DNA from: Lineus longissimus
Lineage: Eukaryota; Nemertea; Pilidiophora; Heteronemertea; Lineidae
Reading direction: 5' to 3'
Assembly: GCF_910592395.1 (NCBI RefSeq)
Contig: NC_088313.1
Span: 11,696,937 to 11,760,936 of the forward strand
DNA: 64,000 nt
Both the position numbers and the translations under genes were made by a program. The notes under the pieces are model-generated. The model was not told the DNA's origin. It searched no databases and saw nothing but the letters and a program-made list of their open reading frames with translations. Shown piece by piece: positions 1 to 11,882 of this stretch (within the stretch, counting starts at the first letter, position 1; each line of letters begins with the position of its first letter).

Positions 1-8
1 GTGGGATT

Positions 9-1013
9 GGCTTACTGGACTTTGCGCAACGAAACGAAACGAGCGAAATGGGGGAGCGACCATTATGTTGTACCCCGGTACGTCAAGTTCGATACATGAT
101 GTCAGTCACCAGTATGGATGTGTTTTCCATTATGAATACGTGTTTTTAAAAATCAAAATCATGAATTTCCTTTCCACTAGAAGAAAACGATGACGACGTT
201 TCAGTTTAGGAGCCTAAGTTCTGTGGTCCCAATGGCCAAATTAACCCCTCGTTGGCTGAAAAGTCGATTCACCGGTCACACTCACAAATGGTCGAAAATG
301 ACCCCCAAAACTTCAGACTCCCAACCTCGTAATTATCACGGTCAGCCCACAACAAAATTTCTATGGTTTGAAGATCTTACCCCGGGCTGTATTATCTGCC
401 GGAAATTGATTTTCATCGGCACGTCTGGGAAAAATCTATGGGGCGCTAAAGTTGACCAATTCAACTTTTTAATGTATTAGCAATTTGATAATAAATGTAG
501 TGTGTACCCGCAACCGCTTGAGGTCTGGACTTAAAACCTTGTTTACAAATTCACACCAAATTTCGTTTCAAAATTATTCTTTGTTTGGCACCAGGGGGCG
601 TAATGCAAAAAAAAATGAAACAGACGATGCGCGTAATGTCTCGCTGTCTCAGCAAGCGAATAGTTGTGATCGTTGGTTTTTGATACGAATCGTTTCCTGT
701 ATGCCCGTTACAAGCCGTTGTCTGAATATGGTGTGAACCTGTTTACCGTTCAATGCTGCTCCCTGTGACGCTGTACCCGCAAATGTTCACTGAAAAAAAT
801 GCTGATAATGACTTACACGGCTTGTTCGCATCGTAAACATAGTAGTACCCGGGTAACTGCCTTTGCGTTTGGCCTAATTTTACAACGATTACTCCCCATG
901 TATTAACCACGATCTAGGATGGACAGGCTGTGAATTATGAATAGGAAAAGTCACCCAGGGACCGTTGCGTAGAATACTTTTTTGGCGAAATATTTCGCAA
1001 AGTCCAGTAAGCC
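9..1013. mobile_element. TIR-bounded element at left window edge
   Basis: The 18-mer GGCTTACTGGACTTTGCG at 9-26 recurs as its exact reverse complement at 996-1013, about 1 kb apart. The interior holds only short frames with no recognisable domain, so this looks like a non-autonomous DNA transposon or MITE. I do not see a clear target duplication beside the arms, and the left edge is close to the start of the window, so the true outer boundary could lie a few bases further out. Confidence 0.5.
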
Positions 1014-1517
1014 TACCCTACTGCCGAGGTCAAACAAAAATCGATAAACTGACGTCAGGTGGAATGCCACAACAAAAACTGACGTGAAATACAAGGTCAT
1101 TTGCGCCTTAAGAAAATAATATTGCCCTTACTGAAAATTCGCATGCCGATCCACCGTCGTTGTGTGTAATCTATTCTCCCATTTACCTGTCCGTTTCCTC
1201 AACCCGAAAATGAGTTCAATATAGAGGTGGGGGCAAAGTAATGTCCGCGATCAATAATAACGAGTTGTCCACGATGATGTCCTCCTAAATTGAATTTGGG
1301 TAATCACAACGTAACTAATACATGGGGAAATCTCTCAAAGAGCCTATACCGGTATGCATATAGTGTCGCAGCTAAAAATCAGGGTGGTGCAGGGTTTGTC
1401 TGCGACAGTTGGGACATTGACAAAAGTAAAGGGTGTTCCAAACCAGTTTTCTCACCAACTTTTGAGCATTAAAGAAAACTTTTAAAAAACAACGAATCTG
1501 TTTAACATGATCTGGTT
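1014..1517. other. no gene seen
   Basis: Non-coding by eye. It lies just downstream of the end of the minus-strand transposase relic and may be its 3' flank. No terminal repeat or RNA gene is visible. Confidence 0.4.
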
Positions 1518-3973
1518 TTACTCATCATCAAAATCGATTTCATCATCAGAAAAAACAAGCTCGTCATCATCTTCTACTAGCTCCTCATCTGCTGGAGGCT
1601 GGATCACTGGATCGTCATTCCCGTCAGAAAGTAGGCCGCTCAGCCTCCATCCACTCTGGATAACTGGGACAGCCACTCTATCTGTCTTAAGCGAGGCTGA
1701 TCATGCGGACAACTTCCTGACGGGAATTGGATCACAGTTACCATCGTCTTCCACACAGCACGGACATGGCATTTAAAGCTGCGGTTCACTGTTAAGTCCA
1801 ATGGTTGAAGGATGGAGGTCATTCGGCCTGGAATAAAGGAATCCTGTCCGTTCTCACGTGGAATTTCTTCCCGGAAAAGATGATGCAGGTGGGCAGGGAA
1901 GCGGTCCAGAATCAGTAGAAACATTGCTCCGGCAATGAAAGGCAGAACGATTCCTTCAAACCATTCGATCGACGAAAGATGCCTTGCCCAGCCATTCGGG
2001 GTGGCAGTCACCTGAAATTGAAACTGGTGCGTTTAGAAAAAAATTCATCTACAAACAAGAAATCAAACCGATGAATATTCTTGAAAATTTGATGCTGAAT
2101 GTGTCGGCGAATGCTGCTGTTCACAGAGATTGATTAACTGTCAGTGGTCCTTCGTACAGAGACCACGTAACACCGTCCGGGGTTTCATCCTGTAGGCTTT
2201 TCAATGCACAAGGTTAAGGCAACAGAATGATAACAAAAAGGATAGTAAATGAAAAAGGTTCACTTACTCGCACGTTCTGGGGAGCATGGTCGCGCAGATC
2301 TCCAACCACGTGGCCCTCGGGGGCCAAATCCCTGAAGCTGATCTCAGCCGGAAGTTCCGCGCATCACTGGTTATTGCCAGTGTGACGACGGTGCAGCCGA
2401 TTTTTCCATTCCCTTTTAAGGATCGAATGTCGATGGAAGCGGATCCTTTTGCTGCCATTGTCGTTCTGGGCACCATGTCGATATTGAAGTTTCGTCCATG
2501 TTGATCACGAAACGGAAAGCTCCATTTCTGATGATGTGGTGCGTTTCACGTCGATAGTCGGCCGCAATTGCCAGTGCATTGTCGGGATGGTTCGTGTATC
2601 TTTATTCTTCCTTCTATGGCTTATCCTTTTTCTGAAAAGAAAATGACAGATAAGAAACTTAGATCCCAAACCTTGGGAGGTAAATTTGTCGGAAGAAGAC
2701 AAAACCTGTGCGATGGGCCACCATGAGGCAGAGCAAAAGATTAGAGATTTCAAGGGTGGAAAGGTGACTCAGTTAAGGGGTGAAGTTGTGTTTACCTTTG
2801 CATGAAGCGTTGCAGCCAGTGAGCTGATGCTCGAAAATGTTGATGGCGCTGTCTTTGTGCCCTTTGTTCCTCCGTCAGGGTATCCAACCATCGTCTGTGT
2901 TCCCTGGTGGCTTGAGACTGGAGATCACCCCCAGAAACTGGAATTCCAAGCTGGCGGCGCTCAATAAACCAGTCAAACAGCTGGTTTTCCATCTCTGGCC
3001 AAAATGCTGAAAGAGACAGAACGCATAAGGAGAGGGTTACGTGTACTTGAAGTCCCTTTGAAATTAGATGGTTCAGAAAAGTTGGGGAAATGCAGAAAGA
3101 GTAATCATTATGGGGATCCTGAGTCTTGACTTAAGATTGAAAGTTTTTCGCAAATTCCTGACAAAATTGTGTTACCTTGTTGATCAGTTCCACTCTGCCG
3201 GATCCTTCGCCGTATCCGTACATGTTGGGTGGAACGGTCGCGGCGTTCTGCCTTCTCTTCGTATTGATCCATCCATCTTCGAATGTCCTCGGGTGGATTC
3301 GGTGATGTTGCACAAAGGACGTTCTTGACCGGGCATGGGCAATGCCCATAGCATGGTGGAGCCTATAGGTGTCCACGGAGTTCAGACGTTGATTTAAACT
3401 GTATCCATGAAGATGCCTCCTTTCATGACTTTCGTTCACAGCACCATCATTGCCACCATCGCTACTGCCTCCACTATCATCATCACCACGACCACCATCA
3501 CTACTGCCTTCATCACCATCATCACCACGGTCACCGTCACTACTGCCTCCATCATCATCACCACGGCCACGGTCACTACTGCCTCAATCATCATCATCAT
3601 GGCCACCATCACTACTGCCTCCATCATCATCACCACGGTCACCATCGCTACTGCCTCCATCATCATCACCACGGTCACCATCGCTACTGCCTCCATCATC
3701 ATCACCACGATCACCATCGCTACTGCCTCCATCATCATCACCACGGTCACCATCGCTACTGCCTCCATCATCATCACCACGGTCACCATCGCTACTGCCT
3801 CCATCATCATCACCACGGTCACCATCGCTACTGCCTCCATCATCATCACCACGGCCACCATCGCTACTGCCTCCATCATCACCACGGCCACCATCACTAC
3901 TGCCTCCATCATCAAATCGAGCTACATACTTCAAATCACAAAGAGAGAGCTTGAACAACACCAAGGTGAACAA
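1518..3973 (-). pseudogene. pogo/Tigger-like DDE transposase, decayed
   Basis: Read 3' to 5' on the plus strand, pieces of one transposase appear in order but in different frames. First comes an acidic Gly/Ser/Asp repeat (3973-3430). Next is a helical segment containing SFVQHHRIHPRTFEDGWI (3439-3131), then a CENP-B/Tc5-type DNA-binding segment with IPVSGGDLQ and FRASAHWLQRFMQR (2992-2792). The DDE core follows: NMDET near 2490, GCTVVTLAIT near 2390, LLILDRFPAHLHH near 1910 and TSILQPLDLTVNRSFK near 1830. The Asp residues of NMDET, LLILD and LQPLD fit the catalytic triad of pogo-family transposases. The tail ends in an acidic DDEIDFDDE, also usual for the family. At least two frame changes (between NMDET and the following block, and near 1640) and non-coding gaps show it is broken or contains introns. 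I did not find its terminal repeats. Confidence 0.85.
3428..3915 (-). repeat. 36-bp minisatellite coding the acidic domain
   Basis: A tandem array with a 36-bp unit; about seven clean units lie between 3620 and 3880, with degenerate ones on both sides. On the minus strand each unit codes DGGSSDGDRGDD, continuing an open frame from 3973. The plus-strand Ile/Thr/Ala and Pro/Ser-rich frames over the same bases are shadows. The second pogo-like relic (36.2 kb) has a comparable GDGSDGENGTD repeat at the same place in the protein, so the array is probably an expansion of the transposase's acidic N-terminal region. Confidence 0.8.
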
Positions 3974-4566
3974 CTTGCATTACCTGATTTGTTATGTCAC
4001 TTACTCAATTGATCATTTGAGCCCTTACCATTCATATCACTCTAGAATCTTCAAAGTAACGCCTGCTGCACACGAGATGATTAAACATGTTCGATTTCTA
4101 TGCTCCAACACAAGAGAGCATGCATAATGTTGGCCCTGTGCGACATTTCTTCATGCATTTGACCGATTATAGAGCGATTACCTAGGTTAACCATGAGGAA
4201 ATTATTTTTGATGGTCACGTCAGTCCATTGACAAGACAACTTTATTGATCCTGGACAATCCGGTTTCTAGCTATACCCCCGCTCCAATATCATCAATTTC
4301 TGGACTGCGATAGACTTAATATTTTATACTGTCTCCTTTAATCTGGCAAACTAAAGTAAACCGATGCCTTTATCGTACCCGATTCGGTATCCTTCCACCA
4401 AAAGAGCTTTACAAATATGCCAAGTGTATATGATGGACGATCTGCTTTCAGTACGTATTCAATCAATATTCATATTTTCTGACAGGGGTAGCTATCAGGT
4501 TCTCTGTCACTTTCCGGTTATACACGAATAGTATCGAATTCAAATCGAATAGGTTTTTCTTGTTGT
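3974..4566. other. no gene seen
   Basis: No coding frame, RNA gene or clear repeat is visible. It could hold the 5' end of the minus-strand pogo-like element, but no inverted repeat matching the sequence near 1.0-1.5 kb was found. Confidence 0.35.
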
Positions 4567-4589
4567 CTAACCATTGATAGAAAGGTGGA

Positions 4590-5052
4590 GGTTAATGACC
4601 TGTATACACGGTTCCATTTTAACGTACGGAAAATGTTCCTACCGTGTCAGCAGGGAAACATCGTCCAATGTTTGTGCTAATAGGGAAAAATACACGTATA
4701 ATTTGTGTCCGGTTTTTCTTGTTCAATAAAATGCTATGCAATTAAATTTGACCGTGTAGGACGGGGTTTTATATTGGCCGGTATACACGATTCAATTTTA
4801 ACGTACGGAAATTTTATAGGAAAATAGTTTACCGTGTCTGTCGAGAAATATCGTCCAATTCTCATGGCATAGGGAACAAAAAAGGTATAGGTTCTGTCTC
4901 ATTTTTCTCGGACAATAAAATCCTATACAGTAATTTGACCGTATACGACAGGGTTGCGTGTTCATGTACGCTTGGCCGTTTACTGACTGGATACATGGGG
5001 GTCGCAACAAATCGCAGAATCTTCTTATAAGCCTCATTTGCCTCACTGTCAT
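4590..5052. repeat. two tandem copies of a dispersed repeat
   Basis: Two diverged direct copies, about 190 bp apart, share TTTTAACGTACGGAAA, a CCGTGTC-containing block, and AATAAAATGCTATGCA or a close relative followed by TTGACCGTGTA. The same blocks recur at 6.8-7.3 kb and, inverted, at 7.4-7.8 kb, so this is a fragment of a dispersed element and not a local duplication only. No coding potential. Confidence 0.6.
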
Positions 5053-5317
5053 TTTGTATTATAAGGACTTACATGCATCATATAAAAAATCAAATCCTTC
5101 GGACTAGGCGTTACTTCGTTCATGATCGAAACCATTTAACGAGTGGATATGGCGACGGCCACACCCCACAAGACACGATCAATTTCTCAATCGTACGTAC
5201 TTTTTCTACAAAATAAATGGACTCATTGACGTCGGGTTAGGAAATATTTATATTTTGGTAGGATTCACCAACTACTCTAGATACCCAACGGGGTTGATGT
5301 TGATATTTCGAAACACT

Positions 5318-5448
5318 GAGACCTACGTAACATTCTGCATAGGTCATATCCTGCACTATTGACCAGTAGGCCCCTATATTCAGTTCCATTTTGAAGATGC
5401 TTCCGGTAATCCGGTAATATGACCAATACAGAATGTTACGTAGGTCTC
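5318..5448. repeat. inverted repeat with 31-bp arms
   Basis: GAGACCTACGTAACATTCTG at 5318-5337 and the bases after it recur as the reverse complement at 5418-5448, with two mismatches and a loop of about 70 bp. It sits just left of the 5519-6719 element and could be a tiny MITE or part of a larger decayed element. Confidence 0.6.
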
Positions 5449-5518
5449 GAATCCAAATGTTATTGAACAATATAAACCCAGTAGTGGGTGAAACACACTT
5501 TTTCCTACAAAATAAATG

Positions 5519-6719
5519 TAAGGTAAAATGGGGTATTTGTAGCCCCGGTCTAATTGTATCCCCTGACAATGTTTTTGATTCATATTCCGGTAACCCTGGA
5601 ATTACTCAGCCAACCCAAGCATGGATATGAAAAAGGTGACTCTTGAGTATCAAAACATAAATAGTTTTGGATTATGCGACATGTTATGTAAGAGCTTTGG
5701 CTATAAACATGTATAAGAAGTAAACAAATCAGACACATGCGCAAAAAAGTTGGGATTGAACTTTTTGCAGGTATGTATTTCCACACTTACAGAGCATTGA
5801 TATATTTGAAACTTGGTTCAGGTGATCAGTATTGTGTATAGACAATGCTGAATTTGATGTCATTATCAAAAGTAAATTTTACACTTTTCTGACCGAAGTA
5901 CCGTCGGGGTATTTGTAGCCCGTTGGTTCGGGGTATTTGTAGCCCCTACACATAGTTCAATATATCCTGCCATAAATTATGAAGATGCTAGGTTCTTTAT
6001 TCTAAGACCTGATTTATATTATATGATCATACAATTATCTGTTATAGATACATTTGAGGTTTCTTACTAGTTTATATAACATTATTTCGAAATAAAATAT
6101 TTTCAAAGTTACTGGTGTCTCTAGTTAAAGCCACATCATTGGCTAGCTAGCTATCAACACTTATCATGGTACATTGCATTCCCAGGTGATATCAGCTATA
6201 GTTTGGGTTAATACATGACCCATACCAGAAACTACAGTTTTTAATGGCGCACGACAAGACCGTCAGTCAATTCAGAATATCACCAGCTGTTGTCTAGCAC
6301 AGGGTTAAAAATGTATAACAGATGATAAATAGAACGTTGTGCGTTTAAACGAGTCTACTTGATTTGCGTCGATATTGTTTAAATTATTGGTAATTGATTT
6401 CATTGAACATCACTTGATGTTTTCAATAAATACCAGCAAAATCTCGTCGTTAACCTAGATTGGAATAATATTGAAAATGTTATTACCAATAAAGACCATA
6501 AACCTGTGAAAAAGTGTTCTCATACATAAAAAAACATGCAAGTCGTGTATTGTCTCTCGGAGGCATTGTTTTATATTAAGTGCCCTAAATTGCAGGCTTT
6601 AAAATTGGAAGAAGTGCCACAGCAAGATGCAGGCCGGATTTATTGAATCTGCCTGGAAATCTCTTGCATAACCAAAGTTGTAGGTGAAAAAGGGGCTACA
6701 AATACCCAAATTTACCTTA
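5519..6719. mobile_element. 1.2-kb TIR element, family A
   Basis: The ends read TAAGGTAAAATGGGGTATTT and, inverted, TAAGGTAAATTTGGGTATTT, each followed by GTAGCCCC. The termini can be read as AGGTAAA..TTTACCT flanked by TA on both sides, which would suit a Tc1/mariner-like TA duplication. Two further internal copies of GGGGTATTTGTAGCCC lie at 5907-5945. No transposase frame is present, so it is non-autonomous. A related, shorter copy lies inverted at 22440-23215. Confidence 0.7.
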
Positions 6720-6774
6720 GTAAGAAAATATTTCCATCCAACAAAGTTGGAAAGAAAATTGTACGAAACATTTC

Positions 6775-7812
6775 GTTGGAAAGTATTTTATCGTGTATAG
6801 CGACCATTATTAACAGTCCCCACCTTGACAATAGACACGTGTTGGCTAATGGCCGTTATGACACGATCCCAAAAATTTGTCGGAAAAAGATTGACCGTGT
6901 CTGTCGGGAAACATCGTTCAATTTTTATGCTATAGGAAAAAATACACGTATAGATTCCATCCTATTTTTTCTCGTACATTAAAATGCTACACAATTCAAT
7001 TCGACCGTGTACGACGGGGTTGCGTGTTAGTACGTTTGACCGTATACTGACTGGATACATGGGAGTCGCAATAAACCACAGAAACTTCTGGTTGTCTTGG
7101 GATCAATTGTCGGGCCAATATCAGCCGTTTTCTTCTCTGTTTCCGACGGGAGGAGCACGAGACTCCCATCGCCAGGATCATGACCACTGTGTACAAACGA
7201 GCATGCTCTATCTCCCGGAAGTAGGGTCCATTGGTCATATTCTTTTGTTACGAAAGGATATTTAAATGCGAATCGGCTAGTTTTCAATGGAATGTGATAC
7301 CCCGTTGGCATTAATATGTGTACTTGTCCACCCTATGCAATGAATACAAAAAAGAATTGGGTTCTAGAATGTAATTCCTGCTAGTATAGCATGCTCTGCT
7401 TATGAAGCGCTTATGACGCGCTTGTACACAGTCGTGACGGCTATATTCCATTCCATTTTGAAAGTTCCTCAGTTACTGTCCAAACTAAATGTCGTCTCGG
7501 CAGCTTGTGCATAGCCGTCATGACCTTGACGATGGGAGTGTCGCGCTCTCGATCCTCCCGTCGGAAACAGAGAACAAAACGCCCGATATGGGCTAACACA
7601 AGACGACCATTAAAGGGCGCCTCTAATACTCCCATGTATCCAAACGGTAAACGGTCTAACGTACATGAACATGCAAACACGTCGTACACAGTCATATCAA
7701 ATTGTATGGCATTTTATTGTACGAAAAAATGGGACGATGATTCCCGACAGAGACGGTCAAATTGTTTCCTCTAAAGTTTTATGTACATTAAAACCGGACC
7801 GTGTACAGCGGC
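6775..7812. mobile_element. foldback element of the 4.6-kb repeat family
   Basis: A left arm (about 6830-7215) and a right arm (about 7440-7812) are diverged reverse complements. Both contain the CCGTGT.TGTCGGGAA block, the ACATTAAAATGC-like block, TGGATACATGGGAGT, and TTTCCGACGGGAGGA followed by GACTCCCATCG or an equivalent. The blocks match those at 4.6-5.05 kb. Short frames inside are mirror images of each other and not genes. The arms differ by many substitutions, so it is old. Confidence 0.6.
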
Positions 7813-8248
7813 CATAACATCAGCATTCGTTTATTTGTGCTGTGCACGGGCACAGTCGGAAGAGGACGGTAAAATTTGTTCCATCGATTCTCTTGCGCAG
7901 GTGAAAGAGGATATTATGAGGCTTCTTCTTCGTAAGGGATGGTGGGTCCGTCCGTGGCTGCTAAAGAATGACCAGCAGGGCTATTTTAATAACCTGATGG
8001 TTTAACTTGTGAATGTTCATGAGGATACATGAAATATAATGTAACTTACATGTAGCACTCGCATCCAAAACCTCCGGCCGCTATTTCGGAATAAAATTTG
8101 ACCTTTTCGACCATGTGAGTAATCCGTACAAACAGGGATTTTTATAGCTGTCCAAAATTCAGTGAGACGATCTTCACGTTCATCAGTCCAGACGTCTGCC
8201 GTGAGAACTGTAATCATGTGAGGAAATGAAATGTACTGATTGATACGA
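7813..8248. other. no gene seen
   Basis: Two short open frames (74 and 82 codons) with no recognisable domain; nothing else is visible. Confidence 0.35.
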
Positions 8249-9106
8249 AAGCCCAGAAGGCTCATTCGACAAAACTTACTTCGACAATACTCACTTCAAC
8301 AAAGACTTCGACAAAATTGATTTCGACAAAACTCACTTCGACAAAATCGACCAATCAAATCGTGTTTTACATACCTACCTATGTGTTTTACATAGGTAGG
8401 CCAGAGGTCGGTATTTAGGTCACAGTAGCTATCATGGCGGTCAAGGATCCACCCAACACGAGGGTATCAATCTCTGATGAGCAAAACTCGTTCGTATCTA
8501 TTTTCTGCTTCACTACATTTTTTGTGGACATGTATCTTATATAGACAGATGCTTTATGTGTATGGTAGCATATCATGATACATACAAACAGACATCCGTG
8601 TCGTGATTTTACAGTAATGACAGCGTCTTACAATTAACGCAGGCCGTTAGGCCAGGCCCTTACTCATAAAACTCATTTATAAGTAGTGTACTTAACAAGC
8701 TCTTCTACCTTTAGTGACTCGCGGTTTCGGAAAATAAATACGAACGAGTTTTGCTCATCAGAGATTGATACCCTCGTGTTGGGTGGATCCTTTACCGCCA
8801 AGATAGCTACTATGACCTAAATACCGACATCTGGCCTACCTATGTAAAACACATAGGTAGGTATGTAAAACACGATTTGATTGGTCGATTTTGTCGAAGT
8901 GAGTTTTGTCGAAATCAATTTTGTCGAAGTGAGTTTTGGCGAAGTGAGTTTTGTCGAAGTGAGTTTTGTCGAAGTGAGTTTTGTTGAAGTGAGTTTTGTC
9001 GAAGTGAGTTTTGTCGAAATCAATTTTGTCGAAGTCTTTGTTGAAGTGAGTTTTGTCGAAGTCAATTTTGTCGAAGTAAGTTTTGTCGAATGAGCCTTCT
9101 GGGCTT
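8249..9106. mobile_element. 858-bp foldback element with tandem-repeat arms
   Basis: The outermost bases AAGCCCAGAAGGCTCATTCG recur inverted at the right end. Moving inwards, the arms continue through a GTCGAAGTGAGTTTT array, then GGTCGATTTTGTCGAAG, paired ACCTACCTATGTGTTTTACA blocks, GGTCGGTATTTAGGTCA and GATTGATACCCTCGTGTTGG, so each arm exceeds 240 bp. The loop (about 8515-8730) has no gene. No clear target duplication is visible. The short Phe-Val-Glu-rich and Thr-Lys-rich frames are translations of the array. Confidence 0.8.
8889..9089. repeat. 15-bp tandem repeat
   Basis: About 13 copies of GTCGAAGTGAGTTTT, with variants such as GTCGAAATCAATTTT. The matching array in the left arm (about 8271-8345) has only about five copies, so the two arms of the foldback element have expanded or contracted independently. 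Confidence 0.85.
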
Positions 9107-9177
9107 CCGTAGATTGATTATCACAGGTGAATCGCGTCGCAAACCGTCCCACATTTTATGACCCGAAAATCGAAACA

Positions 9178-9426
9178 TCGGATCTCGTGAATTATGATAC
9201 GACAAAATTCAGAATTATGCCATGGCATAAATAAGAATTGTGGCATAAATCGACCAATCAGAAAGTGGCAATCGTTTTATTTTTTGTGCGGCATAAATCG
9301 CACTTCCGTCCACAATTCCTATTTATGCCGTGGCATAATTCACGAGATCCGAGGTTTTGATTGGTCGATTTTATGGTGCATCACCACAATTCCGATTTAT
9401 GCCGTGGCATAATTCTGAATTCTGTT
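9178..9426. repeat. nested palindromic repeat cluster
   Basis: CGGATCTCGTGAATTATG (near 9178) recurs inverted near 9334, and CAGAATTATGCCATGGCATA (near 9211) recurs inverted near 9400, so two inverted-repeat pairs interleave. TTTATGCCGTGGCATAATTC occurs twice on the same strand. The phrase GATTGGTCGATTTT is shared with the neighbouring 8249-9106 element. Probably a second, compact foldback element or a nested pair. Confidence 0.6.
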
Positions 9427-10215
9427 CACTCGCGCCAGCCATACGCGTCGCAAGGTTATTCGCGCTACATGACTGACTACGACTCAGTCTACCACTAGAC
9501 TGGACCAATACAGCATTTTATGACTGAGTAGTGCGTCTACTTACAACTGCCTACGGCAGGCATTTGACAGGATGTAGACTTTATAATTATAATTATCCGA
9601 CCCGATCAGCCGACTAAGTCTTTAGCAGTCGCGTCGGGTTCCAGTCATGCAATATGGTAATACCATATTTCAGCGTGTATAGTAGCTATAGACACTGAAT
9701 CAGAGAAACATGAATTGCAATGTGAAAAAACGTGTCGATCTATCTCTCAGGGTTCTCAAACAATGAGGGGACACACTCAGAAACGGAAACCTTCAAAAAC
9801 CTAACACCCTCTTATAAATTGTGCTAGTGATAATGCATTATTGGTAACTGATCATTAATGTTAACATTAATGTCCCCCAGTTTCTCAAAATATCGTTTTG
9901 CTTTATATTGTCTGTGTGTTGAGTGTCTCGACGTCGAAATGATCAACGGTTGCTCGGAACTTGCTAAGCAATATCCTTTGGGTGGGGTCGGGGAGAGAGG
10001 CGATCGGGAGTTGACATGATAGAGGCATGCAGTTCTCAGTCATACATGACATTTTCTTTTCTACTCTCACTTTAGCATGTCAATTTGATCATTGAGATGA
10101 CACGTGCATAATCATGGAAAGGAAATTTGTTCAACCCACAAGGGACAGCCTCTCTTGATTCGCCCTTAAATCAACGCGATTGTAGTGTCGCCCGTCTGCT
10201 TAGCTTTCTATTAGG
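9427..10215. other. no gene seen
   Basis: No frame, RNA gene or repeat that I can support. Confidence 0.35.
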
Positions 10216-10880
10216 TTTAACATGGAAGACCATCACCAACAAAGTGCTTTCAATGAATCCATTACTTCTGTGAGAGGACAGTTCTTTTTTCTTCTGAGAT
10301 CTTGTAAAGAGGTCGAGTTGGTCAGTCAGGTCATATTCCAGAGGCCGGGGGCATTTATTCTTACAGCTGAACTGACTCTTAAACGGTTTGAATAAGGCTT
10401 CACATGGAAGACCTTTTCAACAAGTGCTTGCAAAGAATCCATTAAGTTTGTGAGAGGATATCAAAGCTTTTTTCATCTTGTGAGAATGTCGAGGAAACCA
10501 GTCACATCTGGCACTAAAATTACTATTAGCTTTAAAGCTGAACCGACTACTTAGTATTTTGTTAAGTTAGGTTTTGCATGGAAGATCTTTTAATGAACGT
10601 ACTTTTAATGAATCCATCATTAATAACAGGACGATGCAAGTTCATTTATTTTTAGAGATTATACTAGGAAGTCGATTTGGTATGTCACATAGCTAGGCTC
10701 CTAAGTCGCACTTACTATTAAAGCTGAACTGATGTTTATACTTGTTTTATAAGGCTTCACATGGAAAACCTTTTCAACAAATTGTTTTCAAATAATCCAT
10801 CGAATTTGTGATAGGTTGTTAAAGCTTCTTACATTTCTTACATTCTATAAAAGTCAGATTCGAGTGAGTCAGTCACGTAA
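10216..10880. repeat. degenerate ~180-bp tandem repeat, four units
   Basis: The phrase ACATGGAAGACCTTTTCAAC or a close variant occurs near 10220, 10401, 10576 and 10759 (spacing 175-183 bp). Each is followed by AATGAATCCATTA-like and TGTGAGAGGA-like blocks and later by AAAGCTGAACTGA. The units are diverged. A fifth unit continues after the inserted element, at 11883-12050. Confidence 0.75.
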
Positions 10881-11879
10881 TGCAGCGGTCAATAAGATGT
10901 CTGTACCCCCCCCCCCCCCCCCCCCCCCCCCGGTCAGCGCTCGACACGCACACGACGCCGAATTAGTGTCGAGTCCTGAGGTTGCTGATTATTTTCCAAC
11001 GGCGAATTTCTGATGAATGGGCCTTGAAAAGGAGTCGAAAATTCAACGAATACCTGAGGTAGTCAATTTTTGCAAATGTCGAATTTCTGTCGAGTGATAA
11101 ACCACAAGAAATAAATCATAAAAAAAGTGTGGATCGTCGGCTGACGCACGTTTTCACGCAGATCTGTCAACATGGCCTCCAGCGGTAAAAGGTTAGTGCT
11201 ACTTTTTTTACAGTTTTTGAAGTTCTTTTACTATTATATTGCTCTAATTATGGTTGTGCAGATTTGACTAGCTAGAAAACAGCAGATGTATCCGGCCATA
11301 CTAGTAGAGGAGACGGAACCCTTCCCTTTTATAGTTTCTGAATTACTGTAGAGTGCATCAGGAGAGGTCACAACTTTCCAGATTAGCAGCACCCGTCTGC
11401 ACACATGAGAAATAGCTTTATTCAGTGGTGGTGATCTCTCCTGCATCTATAATCTGTTCATGAATGAAAAGGTGATCACCAGACACTGCGAACAAGGACA
11501 TGTCATTGATTTCTTTGTCGCTATAGGACTTTCGGATGGTTCCTGACTGCAGTCCTGGTGAAAAATATGAAGACCTCTGTAAAATGAGTTACTTTATATT
11601 TCCTTGTAATAATACATAACACATAGGCTACAATATTCAAGTGAATTAGATAGAAGAAAAAAAATTGTGTCTGTCCTCCCCTTCGATGCATGGTGAAAAA
11701 TTAGTAAACCCTGGTATCCCTTGATTTGGTGAAAAGTGATATCTTGACGAAATTATGTTTAACAATCGGTGGTAAGTGTCGAGTTCCGACCCTCAGTTTT
11801 GTTTCAAAGAGTGAATACGTGTCGAGTGTCTGACGGGGGGGGGGGGGGGAGGGGTACAGACATCTTATTGACCGCTGCA
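10881..11879. mobile_element. 999-bp TIR element, TAA target duplication
   Basis: TGCAGCGGTCAATAAGATGT at the left end is matched by its exact reverse complement at the right end, and both arms continue through CTGTACCCC into a C-run (left) or G-run (right). TAA stands at 10878-10880 and at 11880-11882. A 3-bp TAA duplication suits PIF/Harbinger-like elements, but that assignment is inference since no transposase is present. An ATG-led short frame followed by a GTTAGT splice-donor-like site lies at about 11172. The element splits the ~180-bp tandem repeat. Confidence 0.8.
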
Positions 11880-11882
11880 TAA

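Noticed and set aside
3407-4127. Plus-strand frames of 201 and 225 codons rich in Ile/Thr or Pro/Ser
   Set aside because: They are translations of the 36-bp minisatellite; the minus-strand acidic frame is the one continued by transposase sequence.
8249-9106. CRISPR array
   Set aside because: Repeats are contiguous with no unique spacers, and the DNA is animal.
8817-9152. Thr/Lys- or Phe/Val/Glu-rich frames
   Set aside because: Translation of the 15-bp tandem array in the foldback element.
10909-10930. Homopolymer as a telomere- or origin-like signal
   Set aside because: Simple C-run within a TIR element; such runs recur across the window.
11172-11195. Coding exon MASSGKR with splice donor inside the TAA element
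   Set aside because: Too short to support; no partner exon found.
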